Shown here piece after piece: positions 15,785 to 24,336 of a DNA stretch of 64,000 bases (positions are counted from its first letter, which is position 1; the number at the start of each line of letters is the position of its first letter). The translations under genes and the position numbers were made by a program. Location of the stretch: positions 682,001-746,000 of the forward strand of contig NZ_ML214297.1 of the NCBI RefSeq assembly GCF_004698125.1, in the 5' to 3' direction. The notes under the pieces are model-generated. The model saw only the letters and a program-made list of their open reading frames with translations. It was not told where the DNA came from and did not search any database. This DNA comes from Halosimplex halophilum. GTDB lineage: Archaea > Halobacteriota > Halobacteria > Halobacteriales > Haloarculaceae.

Positions 15785-17488
15785 TCAGTCGTCGGCCAGC
15801 CGTTCGCGGAGGACGCGGTAGGCCTCCTTGGGCCGGCGGTACTCGTCGAGGACGCCCTTGTTGTTGCGCGTCCGCGGCCTGGTCATCGCCTGGTCGGGGT
15901 CGGTGAGCGTGTCGCAGAACTGCCAGACGGCGAACCCGGCGACGTCGTCGCGCTCGCGGAACAGGTCGACGCAGTCGGCCAGCAGGTCGGCCTGGTAGGA
16001 CTCGGACCACTTGCGACCCTCGTGGGTGCGTTCGCCGGGGACGGCGCCCGCGCCGAACTCCGTGACGACGACCGGTTTCTCGCCGTACTTCTCGGCGATC
16101 CCGTCGAGGAACTCGCCCCAGTCGCCGTCGCGGTACCAGCCCCAGTAGGCGTTGACCGACAGGAAGTCGCAGACCTCGAAGACCTCGTCGGTCTCGCCCT
16201 CCCAGTCGGTGTTGGAGGCGGCCGTGACGAGGCGGGAGCCGTCGACCCCGTCGACGGCCCACTTCAGCTGGCGGGTCGCGTCGGCGACGGTCGGCTCCTC
16301 GTTGGCGCACTCGTTCGAGAGGCTCCACGCGAAGATCGAGGGGTGGTGGCGGTCCCGCTCGACCATCTCCATCAGCACGCGCTGGGCGCGCTCCTGACAG
16401 GCGACGACCGACGACTCGTCGACCTGCCACATCGGGACCTCCTCGATCACCAGGACGCCCGCCTCGTCACAGAGGTCGAGGAAGCGCGGGTGGTTCGGGT
16501 AGTGCGAGCACCTGACCGCGTTGCAGCCGGCGCGCTGGACGATCTCCAGGTCACGCTCCTGGACGCGGAGCGGCTGGGCCGACCCCCACTCGGGGTGGGT
16601 CTCGTGGCGGTTGACGCCCGCGATCTCGACCGGATCGCCGTTGACGAGGATCTCGCGACCGTTCGTCGAGACCGTGCGAAAGCCGATCCGGTCGCGTAGG
16701 TCGTCGGCAAACACCTCGTCCTCGCGCTCGTCGGCCTGTTCGCCGCTCAGCCGGGCTTCGACCTCGTAGAGCGTCGGGTCCTCGGGGTCCCAGCGGTCGA
16801 CCTCGGGCACGTCCAGCGCGAGCGTCGTCGTCCGGGCGTCCATGCCGTAGACCTCGACGGACTCGGTGACCGAGGCGTCGCCGACCGAGACGGTCAGGTC
16901 CGGTTCGGCCGGACGGGCGCCGGTGTTGTGCAGCGTCACCTCCGCCTCGACTGCGGCCTCGTCACCGTAGAGGTCGTACTCGACCGCGAGGTCGCGGAGG
17001 TAGACCCCGGGCACGGTCTCGACGACGACCTCGCGGTGGATCCCGCCGTGGGGGAACCAGTCGGCGTCCTCGTGGGGCAGGGTCGTTCCCGTGCGGGTGT
17101 TGTCCGCGCGGACGACGAGTTCGTGTTCCCCCGCGTCGAGGTCGCGTCCGAGCGCGGTGAACGGCGTGTACGCGCCCTCGTGGCTGGCGACCTCGTCGCC
17201 GTCCAGCCAGACCGTCGTCTCGCGGGCGACCCCGTGAAAGGTGAACAGCAGCGACCCCGGCTCCCGGAGGTCGACGGTCCGTCGGTACCACGCCGGGCCG
17301 ACGTAGTCGGCGTACTCGGCGTGGGCGTTCCACGAGCTCGGGACGGAGATACGGTCGGCCCGCTCGCTCGGGAACGACTCGTGGTACTCGTCCTCGCGTC
17401 CCTCGTCGTCGGGGTCCGTGACGAACTCCCACATCCCGTCGAGGGTTCGCTGGCGCCGTTCCGTCGTCGTCTCGAACGTCCGGTGCAT
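15785..17488 (-). CDS. GH2 glycosidase, beta-glucuronidase-like
   Basis: The 567-residue protein has the GH2 layout: a jelly-roll sugar-binding domain (about 1-165), an immunoglobulin-like domain (about 165-270) and a TIM barrel. The acid/base Glu is in SLSNECANEE (about residue 391) and the nucleophile Glu in VVVTEFGAG (about residue 476). NRHETHP and MWQVDES are further family motifs. Near the C-terminus R-N-N-K-G (about residue 540) matches the N-x-K motif that binds the carboxylate in beta-glucuronidases, so a uronic-acid substrate is more likely than galactose. There is no signal peptide, so it should act on imported oligosaccharides, feeding UxaC. Beta-galactosidase activity remains possible. 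Confidence 0.82.
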   Translation of the reverse strand: MHRTFETTTERRQRTLDGMWEFVTDPDDEGREDEYHESFPSERADRISVPSSWNAHAEYADYVGPAWYRRTVDLREPGSLLFTFHGVARETTVWLDGDEVASHEGAYTPFTALGRDLDAGEHELVVRADNTRTGTTLPHEDADWFPHGGIHREVVVETVPGVYLRDLAVEYDLYGDEAAVEAEVTLHNTGARPAEPDLTVSVGDASVTESVEVYGMDARTTTLALDVPEVDRWDPEDPTLYEVEARLSGEQADEREDEVFADDLRDRIGFRTVSTNGREILVNGDPVEIAGVNRHETHPEWGSAQPLRVQERDLEIVQRAGCNAVRCSHYPNHPRFLDLCDEAGVLVIEEVPMWQVDESSVVACQERAQRVLMEMVERDRHHPSIFAWSLSNECANEEPTVADATRQLKWAVDGVDGSRLVTAASNTDWEGETDEVFEVCDFLSVNAYWGWYRDGDWGEFLDGIAEKYGEKPVVVTEFGAGAVPGERTHEGRKWSESYQADLLADCVDLFRERDDVAGFAVWQFCDTLTDPDQAMTRPRTRNNKGVLDEYRRPKEAYRVLRERLADD

Positions 17489-17540
17489 ACCCGTCTCTCG
17501 GCCGCCGACGGCGAATAAACGTTGCTACCCGTCCGGCCGA

Positions 17541-17550
17541 AAATTTAAGT
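17541..17550 (+). promoter_or_regulatory. TATA box of the solute-binding protein gene
   Basis: AAATTTAAGT lies 27-36 bases before ATG 17577 and is flanked by GC-rich DNA. It supports the chosen start and a short leader. Confidence 0.5.
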
Positions 17551-17576
17551 CTATTTGTCACTATCACCCACCATCG

Positions 17577-19733
17577 ATGGCTGGCGACGCTCACGCCCCC
17601 GGCGGGGCTGACGGTGGGGCCGGTGGCGGTGATAGACAGGCGGATCCCGGGCGAGTGGACAGGCGAAGGTTCATCTCGCTCGCCGGCGCGGCCGCCGGGG
17701 CGGCGCTGGCGGGCTGTTCGAACGCGTCCGACGACGCCGAGACGGCGACGGCCGGTCGGCGGCGCGACGTCGACGGGCCGGTCGTCTCGGTGATGACCGG
17801 CGCACAGCCCAGTACGCTCGACATGGGGCCGAACACGAGCACGCCGGCCGGCCGGCCGCACTTCGAGGGGCTCCTCCAGAGCCTGGTGCTCCCGACGCAC
17901 GCGCCGTCCGGCCGGTCGCTCACGAGCGGCCACACCTGGACGGTCGACGGGTCGGAGCTGTCGGTGCCCTGCGCCGTCGAGTCCTTCGAGGTCGCCGACG
18001 ACGGGTCGGTCCGCTACCGCTTCGACGACCGGCTGACCTACTGGTCGGGCGAACCGCTCGACGGCCGGGCGTACTACCTGAAAGACCGGATCGAGTGGCT
18101 GGAGACGAACGGCGCCTTTCGGGAGGAACCGTTCGGGGGCGAACTGGAGAGCGACACCGTCTACCGGCGCTCGCCGCTCGGCGGCCCGACGAACCCGTGG
18201 GCCGCGCGGGCGAACGCCCACCCGGGGATGCCGCCGCTCCCGCCCGCCTACAGTGAACCCTGGGTCGAACGGTTCGAGGACGCGACGACGGAGGACGCGG
18301 TCAGGCAACGGTACCTCGACTACCGCCAGGGTAAACTGAGTGCCGAGACGTTCGCCGAGGAGGGGTACGGGACCGGTCGCTACGAGGTCGGGTCGGCCGA
18401 CGACGTGACGAGCGAACTGATCGAACTCCCCCACGCCCTGCGCACGAACACCGAGGTCGTCTACGCCGAACCCAGGCCGGAGTATCCCGGCCCGACCGAC
18501 CGGCCGACGCTCCGGATCGTCTGCGGGGCGGCGGGGACGAGCGCGCCGCGGATGTCGGGCCTCAGTGGCGGTGGGAGCGGCGGCCGTCCGTCGGGTTCGA
18601 TGTACGACCCGCGCGACTTCGTCAACGGCGACGAGATCGACTTCGGACGGGGCGTGATCGCCGAGTCGAAGGCCGACTACTTCCGGAAGCAGGTCCCCGA
18701 CGACATCGAGCAGCTGACCACCTGGCCCAACCCCGCCGGGGGCGGCCGCCAGCTCACGTTCAACTGGGCGAACGACCACCTCCGCCGGCTGTGGGTGCGC
18801 CGGGCCATCGTCGCCGCCGCGCCGTTCGAACGGATGCGGTTCAACCAGTACGGTCGCGGGACGATCGAACCCTCGTCCGACGCCGGGACGCTCGGGTCGG
18901 TCGCCGAGCGCGCGCTCGGCGAGTCGTTCGTCGAGTCGCTGTACACCTATCCGCTCGATCCGGACACGGACCTGGCTGCGCGGTGGATGCGCCGGGCCGG
19001 CTACGAGCGCGTCGACGGCCTGTGGACGGGGCCGGACGGGGAGGGGCTGTCGCTGACGCTCTCGGTCTTCTCGTCGGAGGTCGGCGACGTGCAGACGCTC
19101 GTCGCCGGGCTGGAGTCGTTCGGGATCGCGATCGAGGTCGAACAGCTGCTCGCCGGCGGTATCTCCTACGAGGGCAACGTCGAGGCGGGCGGGTTCGACC
19201 TCCTCGTCTCGAACGTGCCGGCCGGCCGGTCGGTGCTGCCGTACTACGGCGACTGGTTCTCCGTCGGGGAGAGCTGGATGGCGATGCCGCCGATCGCCGT
19301 CGCGGGCAACCCGCTGGGGAGCTGCCGGGAGGAGCCGCCGCTGGCGTCGGTGCCGGCGTCGGTGACGCTCCCGAGCGAGCCCGGCGCGCTCGCGGTCGAC
19401 GGCGTCGACTACGCCGAGGCCGGCGGGAGCTACGACCACGAGGCCGGCGAGACGGTCGCGCTCTGCGAGGCGGTCGACCGGCTGCGCGACGCCGATACCG
19501 ACGAGGCGGGGTTCCGCGAGGCGGCCCGGCGTTGCGCCCGCTGGTACAACTACGCGGTCCCGAACTTCGTCTTCGCCGGGGACCGGGTCGGGGTCTGGGC
19601 GGAGCTGAGCGAGTTCGCGGTCGCAGCGGAGGAGGACCGCTCGCTGGGAATGAGTCGCGCGGAGCCGACGGCGCCCGTCCACTACCACGTCCAGGCGGGG
19701 ACGCTTCGCCGGAGCGGGGGCTCGGACGGCTGA
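17577..19733 (+). CDS. family-5 ABC solute-binding lipoprotein (oligopeptide/oligosaccharide type)
   Basis: The 718-residue protein carries a Tat signal (RRRFISLAGAAAGAALAG, about residues 29-46) ending in the lipobox LAGC, so it is exported folded and lipid-anchored. The mature part has the extracellular solute-binding family 5 architecture, with LWVRRAIVAAAPFERMRFNQYG as the typical central segment. Related haloarchaeal proteins sit beside glycoside hydrolases and are thought to bind oligosaccharides rather than peptides. No permease or ATPase genes are adjacent; the same is true of the two related proteins at 60217 and 62511. The gene is divergent from the GH2 gene and followed by a small membrane protein. 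Confidence 0.82.
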   Translation: MAGDAHAPGGADGGAGGGDRQADPGRVDRRRFISLAGAAAGAALAGCSNASDDAETATAGRRRDVDGPVVSVMTGAQPSTLDMGPNTSTPAGRPHFEGLLQSLVLPTHAPSGRSLTSGHTWTVDGSELSVPCAVESFEVADDGSVRYRFDDRLTYWSGEPLDGRAYYLKDRIEWLETNGAFREEPFGGELESDTVYRRSPLGGPTNPWAARANAHPGMPPLPPAYSEPWVERFEDATTEDAVRQRYLDYRQGKLSAETFAEEGYGTGRYEVGSADDVTSELIELPHALRTNTEVVYAEPRPEYPGPTDRPTLRIVCGAAGTSAPRMSGLSGGGSGGRPSGSMYDPRDFVNGDEIDFGRGVIAESKADYFRKQVPDDIEQLTTWPNPAGGGRQLTFNWANDHLRRLWVRRAIVAAAPFERMRFNQYGRGTIEPSSDAGTLGSVAERALGESFVESLYTYPLDPDTDLAARWMRRAGYERVDGLWTGPDGEGLSLTLSVFSSEVGDVQTLVAGLESFGIAIEVEQLLAGGISYEGNVEAGGFDLLVSNVPAGRSVLPYYGDWFSVGESWMAMPPIAVAGNPLGSCREEPPLASVPASVTLPSEPGALAVDGVDYAEAGGSYDHEAGETVALCEAVDRLRDADTDEAGFREAARRCARWYNYAVPNFVFAGDRVGVWAELSEFAVAAEEDRSLGMSRAEPTAPVHYHVQAGTLRRSGGSDG

Positions 19734-19807
19734 GCCGGTCGCGGCCGCGGAGGGCGCCGAAGCGAGTCGAACGCCAGTTCTTTGCACTCCCGCCCCGGAG
19801 GGCGCGT

Positions 19808-20050
19808 ATGGAACTCGAACCGGTCGACGGGGCGGTGTTCATCTACACCTTCGGGGTGATGTTCAGCGCGCTCTGGCTCTCGACGCCCGGGACGCCGCCG
19901 CTGAACGCCTGGGTGTTCGCCCTGTTCGGCGTCACGTCTGCGGGCTGGACCGCCTACTTCAAGTGGAAGATCGCGCCGCAGTTCGTCCCCGACGAGGACG
20001 AGGAGGACGAAGAGGTGGAGACGCCCCGGCCGCCGACCGCCGAGGAGTAG
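19808..20050 (+). CDS. small membrane protein, 80 residues
   Basis: The frame from ATG 19808 gives two hydrophobic segments (about residues 9-25 and 32-48; VFIYTFGVMFSALWL and AWVFALFGVTSAGWTAYF), then an acidic tail ending near TPRPPTAEE. The composition and codon use are typical of haloarchaeal small membrane proteins of unknown function. It lies 74 bases after the solute-binding lipoprotein on the same strand and converges with the ThuA-like gene. A T-rich CTTTGCA near 19780 could be part of its own promoter. No role is known. Confidence 0.7.
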   Translation: MELEPVDGAVFIYTFGVMFSALWLSTPGTPPLNAWVFALFGVTSAGWTAYFKWKIAPQFVPDEDEEDEEVETPRPPTAEE

Positions 20051-20091
20051 GCGGTCGGGGCGCTCCCCGTCGGGGTCGCACCGGCCGCCGC

Positions 20092-20841
20092 TCAGTGGAC
20101 CGTCCGCTCGTCGGAGGTGTCGATGTCCTCGCGGGGCTCGGTGTTGCCGCCGCTGGAGGTGGCGCGGTCGTCGCTGGGCGCCGCCCACTCGGCGGCGTTG
20201 GCGAGCACGTCCCGGATCTCCTCGTTGTGGTAGACCGGGTAGGTCTCGTGGCCCGGGCGGAAGTAGAAGATCCGGCCGTTCCCGCGGCGGTACGTGCAGC
20301 CCGAGCGGAAGACCTCGCCGCCCTCGAACCAGGAGTTGAACACGAGCGTCTCGGGCTGGGGCACGTCGAAGCGCTCGCCGTACATCTCCGCCTCGTCGAG
20401 TTCGATGCAGTCGTCGACGCCGTCGGCGATGGGGTGGCTCGGCTCGATGACCCACAGCCGCTCGCGCTCGGCAGCCTCGCGCCACTTCAGCGAACACGTC
20501 GTCCCCATCAGCCGCTTGAACACCTTCGAGAAGTGCGCCGAGTGGAGGACGATCAGCCCCATCCCGTCGCGGACGGCCTCGACGACGCGGTCGGCGATCT
20601 CGTCGTCGACCTCGTCGTGGGCGGCGTGGCCCCACCAGGTCAGCACGTCCGTCGCTTCGAGGGTGTCCTCGGTCAGGCCGTGTTCCGGTTCCTGCAGGGT
20701 GGCCGTCTCGGTGTCGAAGCCGCGCTCGTCGAGGGCGTTGGCGATGGTGCCGTGGATCCCGTCGGGGTAGACCTCGGCGACCGTCTCGGACTCCTGCTCG
20801 TGGACGAACTCGTTCCAGACCGTGACGCGCGTGTCGGGCAT
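20092..20841 (-). CDS. ThuA-like (trehalose-utilisation family) protein
   Basis: The 249-residue protein belongs to the ThuA family, with a flavodoxin/glutamine-amidotransferase-like fold. The opening RVTVWNEF, the TWWGHAAH block and [16 protein letters not shown] (about residue 95), followed by EPSHPIADG and [10 protein letters not shown], are typical. ThuA proteins take part in sugar utilisation, for example conversion of trehalose to keto derivatives with ThuB, a Gfo/Idh oxidoreductase. Gfo/Idh partners are present elsewhere in this locus (14285, 28774), making a sugar-oxidation role plausible. The C-terminal about 30 residues are polar and probably disordered. There is no signal peptide. 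Confidence 0.8.
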   Translation of the reverse strand: MPDTRVTVWNEFVHEQESETVAEVYPDGIHGTIANALDERGFDTETATLQEPEHGLTEDTLEATDVLTWWGHAAHDEVDDEIADRVVEAVRDGMGLIVLHSAHFSKVFKRLMGTTCSLKWREAAERERLWVIEPSHPIADGVDDCIELDEAEMYGERFDVPQPETLVFNSWFEGGEVFRSGCTYRRGNGRIFYFRPGHETYPVYHNEEIRDVLANAAEWAAPSDDRATSSGGNTEPREDIDTSDERTVH

Positions 20842-21018
20842 ACTCGATCCTCGCCGCCCGCACGCTTGCCGGTTCGGGTCCCGGCGAGACTGTTCGGGGG
20901 CGGGCGATTTATCCGGCAGTATGGGCCGCTACCGCACCGCCCGGACGACCGCCGAAACCGGAGAGTTACCCGACCAACCGCGCGCTTTTGGTCGGCGGTC
21001 GGCAACGGCCGTCAACGA

Positions 21019-22773
21019 ATGAGCGAGTTCGAACCCGGGTCCGAACGACCCACCCAGCGGGTACACGTCGACCAGGTCGGCTACCGCCCCTCGGCGCCGA
21101 AACGGGCCGTCGTCGCGGTCGACGCCGAGCGGTTCGCCGTCCGTGAAGTCGGGGACGAGTCAGTCGTCCTCTCAGGCGGGCTCTCCGACCCGATCGACGA
21201 CCCGGACGCGGGCGAGACGGTCCGGCGCGCCGACTTCTCGGCGCTCTCCGAGCCGGGCGAGTACCGCGTCGCGGTCGGGTACGGGGAGGCGGACGGCGGC
21301 GGTCTGCGGGAGACCGCGGGTGAATCGGCCCCGTTCCGTGTGGGTGCGGACGTGTACGACGGGACCCTCGCAGATACCGTCCGGCTCTACACGCTGAAGC
21401 GCTCGAACACGGCCATCGACGACCCCGTCACCGGGCTGGACGTGCCGGCCGGCCACACGCAGGACGCCGAGGCCCGGATGTACTTCGGCGACGCCGTCCG
21501 CGAGGAGGGCGACCGGCTTGACGCCGCCGGCGGCTGGTACGACGCCGGCGACTACGGGAAGTACGTCCCCCCGGGCGCGGTGACTGTCGGCCAGATGCTG
21601 CTGGCGTACGAACAGTATCCCGACGCGTTCGCGGCGGGCCAGTGCGACCTGCCGGTCGAGCGGTCGGAGGGCGAGCGGCCGACAGGCGAGGGGTCGGCGG
21701 CCGATGACGAGGCGAACCTGCCCGACCTGCTCGTCGAGGCGAAATTCGAGCTGGAGTGGCTCGAACGGATGCAGCGGGCGGACGGCGCCGTCTACCACAA
21801 GGTCGCCGCCCGCGAGTGGCCCGACATCGACGAGGCGCCGACCGACGACGACCGCGAGCGGTACGTCTACGGGCTATCGACGTTCGGGACCGCGGGGTAC
21901 GCCGCCGCGATGGCGATGGCCGCCCGCGTCTACGCCCACTGGGCGCCCGAGTTCGCCGAGCGCGCGCTCGACAACGCCCGGGCGGCCCACGACTACCTCG
22001 TCTCGAACCCCGAACCCGAGTTCCGCTTCGACCCGGGACAGGACGACGGGTCGGGGCCGTATCGCAAGGACACCGACCGCGAGGAGCGCTTCTGGGCGAC
22101 TGCGGAGTTGCTGAAGACCACGGGCGACACCCGGTACGCCGACCACCTGGAGGTCCGGTTCGCCGACCTGTTCGACGCGGGGGTTCGGGCGCCCGTCTGG
22201 GACGACACGCTCTCGCTGGGCCAGTGGGCCTACCTGACTGCCGACGCCGCCGACGACGCCCGCGCCGACCGCCTCGAATCGGCGTTCGTCGACTACGCGG
22301 ACCGTCTGGTGGAAGACATCGAGGCCGACGGCTACCGCTGCGCGCTCGACACCGACGACTACCACTGGGCGTCGACCAAGCTGGCGCTCTCGAAGGGCGG
22401 GATGCTGTTGCTCGCCGACGCGATCGATCCGGACGAGCGCTACGTCGCCGCCGCGCTCGACCAGTTGCACTACGCGCTCGGGCGGACGCCGACCGGTTAC
22501 AGCTACGTGACCGGCCAGGGCACCCACCCGCCGCGCAACCCCCACGACCGCCTTGTGGAGGGGACCGGAACCTCTCTACCGGGGATGGTCGTCAGCGGCG
22601 CCAACCGCAACGGCGACGACGAGACGCTCGCGGAGTACATCGCGGAGACCGACGCGCCGCCCGCGAAGTGCTACGTCGACGCCACGGCGTCGTACTCGGC
22701 CAACGAGTGGGCCATCGACTACACCGCCCCGATCTTCCTCCCCCTCGGTCACGCCCGGACGATGGCGGACTGA
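21019..22773 (+). CDS. GH9 family glycoside hydrolase, cytoplasmic
   Basis: The 584-residue protein has an N-terminal immunoglobulin-like CelD_N domain (about 12-115; HVDQVGYRPSAPKRAVV). A GH9 (alpha/alpha)6 barrel follows, with the catalytic base motif GGWYDAGDYGKYVPPG (about residue 175), the SYVTGQGTHPPRNPH block and the acid Glu in SYSANEWAIDYTAP (about residue 563). GH9 enzymes cleave beta-1,4 glucans or act as exo-glucosidases/glucosaminidases. It has no signal peptide, so it most likely trims imported beta-glucan oligosaccharides rather than cellulose fibres. The single cytoplasmic GH9 among xylan genes suggests mixed-linkage glucan or xyloglucan backbones also enter the cell. An ATG at 21019 is the first good start. 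Confidence 0.85.
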   Translation: MSEFEPGSERPTQRVHVDQVGYRPSAPKRAVVAVDAERFAVREVGDESVVLSGGLSDPIDDPDAGETVRRADFSALSEPGEYRVAVGYGEADGGGLRETAGESAPFRVGADVYDGTLADTVRLYTLKRSNTAIDDPVTGLDVPAGHTQDAEARMYFGDAVREEGDRLDAAGGWYDAGDYGKYVPPGAVTVGQMLLAYEQYPDAFAAGQCDLPVERSEGERPTGEGSAADDEANLPDLLVEAKFELEWLERMQRADGAVYHKVAAREWPDIDEAPTDDDRERYVYGLSTFGTAGYAAAMAMAARVYAHWAPEFAERALDNARAAHDYLVSNPEPEFRFDPGQDDGSGPYRKDTDREERFWATAELLKTTGDTRYADHLEVRFADLFDAGVRAPVWDDTLSLGQWAYLTADAADDARADRLESAFVDYADRLVEDIEADGYRCALDTDDYHWASTKLALSKGGMLLLADAIDPDERYVAAALDQLHYALGRTPTGYSYVTGQGTHPPRNPHDRLVEGTGTSLPGMVVSGANRNGDDETLAEYIAETDAPPAKCYVDATASYSANEWAIDYTAPIFLPLGHARTMAD

Positions 22774-22807
22774 CGGCAGAGCGCCGGCAAGCGAGGGCGT
22801 CGACCCG

Positions 22808-23815
22808 TCAGTCGACCCGCGGCGCGACCTCGTCCCCGAACAGCTCCATCCCGCGCGTGCTCGGGAAGTCCGGGAAGATGAGCTGGAGCTTCCCGAAGCC
22901 GAGCTCGCGGATCGGCTCGATCTGCTCGGCGACCTCGGCGGGGGTCCCGATGAGGAAGTCGCCCTTCTCCCGGGCCTCCTCGGGGGTACTGAGCTGGTCG
23001 TCCACGTCTTCCTCCTCGCCCCACGGCAGCGGGAAGATCTCATCGCACAGCCGGTCGAGTTCGTCGGGGTCCTCCCGGACGATACAGTGGGCGAGCCACG
23101 ACCGTTCGACATCCCCGGGGTCGCGGCCTTCTTCTTCGAGATACTCGTCGAATTTTCGAGTTTTGAACTCGATGGGCTTGCCCCGCGCTCGCCCGGATAT
23201 CTCGACGTTCCACTCGTCGGCGTGGCGGGCGGCGAGTCTGAGCATCCGCGGGCCGGCGCCGCCGACGACGACCGGCGGATGGGGATCCTGGAGCGGTTTC
23301 GGTTCGTTGTAGGCGTCGTCGATCTCGTAGTGGTCGCCCGAGAAGTCGGGTTCGGCCTCGGTGAACATCGCTTTGACCACCTGGATCCCCTCGTCGAGCA
23401 TGCCGATGCGCTGGTTGACCGGCGGGAACTCGTAGCCGTAGGCCTCGTGTTCCTCGCGGTGCCAGCCGCAGCCGAGGCCGAGGCGGGCGCGGCCCCCGGA
23501 GAGGTGGTCGACGGTCGTCACCATCTTCGCCAGCAGCGCGGGGTTGCGGTAGGTGATCGAGCCGACGAGCGGACCGATGTCCACGTCGGTCCCGTGCGTG
23601 CGTTCGGCGATGGCCGACAGGAGCGTCCAGACCTCGAACTCCTCGTGTCGCGGCCCGAGCATGAAGTGGTCCGGCGCCCACAGCCCTTCCAGTCCCGCGT
23701 CGACTGCGGCGTCGACGCCCGCCATCACCGTCTCCCGGTCGACGTGCTCCAGGAGCGGGGTGTCCCTGTGGACCCCCGCGCCCGCGTAGCAGCCGACCAT
23801 CCAGTCGAATTGCAT
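22808..23815 (-). CDS. LLM class F420-dependent oxidoreductase
   Basis: The 335-residue protein is a luciferase-like monooxygenase-fold enzyme. LEGLWAPDHFML (residues about 43-54), the TYRNPALLAKMVTTVDHLSGGR block and GLGCGWHREEH are family motifs, and PPVVVGGAGPRMLRLAARHAD lies near residue 180. In haloarchaea these enzymes usually use coenzyme F420, and some relatives are sugar-phosphate dehydrogenases. Its placement between GH9 and GH31 genes suggests a sugar substrate, which is inference. The region upstream (23816-24336) contains its promoter and a structured repeat. A second LLM enzyme is encoded at 32216. Confidence 0.82.
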   Translation of the reverse strand: MQFDWMVGCYAGAGVHRDTPLLEHVDRETVMAGVDAAVDAGLEGLWAPDHFMLGPRHEEFEVWTLLSAIAERTHGTDVDIGPLVGSITYRNPALLAKMVTTVDHLSGGRARLGLGCGWHREEHEAYGYEFPPVNQRIGMLDEGIQVVKAMFTEAEPDFSGDHYEIDDAYNEPKPLQDPHPPVVVGGAGPRMLRLAARHADEWNVEISGRARGKPIEFKTRKFDEYLEEEGRDPGDVERSWLAHCIVREDPDELDRLCDEIFPLPWGEEEDVDDQLSTPEEAREKGDFLIGTPAEVAEQIEPIRELGFGKLQLIFPDFPSTRGMELFGDEVAPRVD

Positions 23816-24336
23816 AGCGGATCGGTGTATGCGAGCGACTTGAGTATGGGGGTCGATGTCGTGGGAGGGACGGGGACGACCGTGGGCGTTCTCGACAGCG
23901 GGCGATGAAAGCCCTCGGCCCGCTCGCGGTCGCTGAGGCGGGATATCCGCGCTCTCCGCACCGCCCGCTCACGGCACAGCCGTTCGCTTCGAGGCGCACA
24001 GCGCCTCGCACCCCGCGGATAGTGCCCGCTCAGCGACTAAAGTGGACGCGAGCGCGCCTCGCCCGTTCAGTCCGCCAGGGACAGCACAGCACCGCACGGC
24101 AACCACCCCGCACGGCACCGCAGAGGGCCACGAGCCTCCCCAGCCGATTCGCGACACGCGAGTCGCGAATCCACCGTCAGAGCAAGCGCTGACGAGCCTT
24201 CGTTCACACGTTCACGAAGACCTCGCGCGGTGTCGTCGCGCGCATGAACGCGCGCTCCAGCGCGCGCCGACCGCACCGCAACAGATTCCACCCAACCGAA
24301 TTCCCCCCTCAGATACACCGGAGCCGAACCGGCCGC
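23816..24336. other. long intergenic spacer with repeat-like content
   Basis: No believable gene is present in these 520 bases. The region holds the upstream part of the LLM gene, a long imperfect stem-loop (23929-24036) and short direct repetitions of CACGGCACCGCA type. Sequence of this style is common between haloarchaeal genes. Confidence 0.5.
23929..24036. repeat. long imperfect inverted repeat
   Basis: The arm around 23929-23951, GTCGCTGAGGCGGGATATCC..., is complementary with few mismatches to 24014-24036 (CGCGGATAGTGCCCGCTCAG...). The loop holds a perfect 7-base hairpin, GAGGCGC/GCGCCTC, at 23991-24007. It looks like a dispersed haloarchaeal intergenic repeat. Confidence 0.5.
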
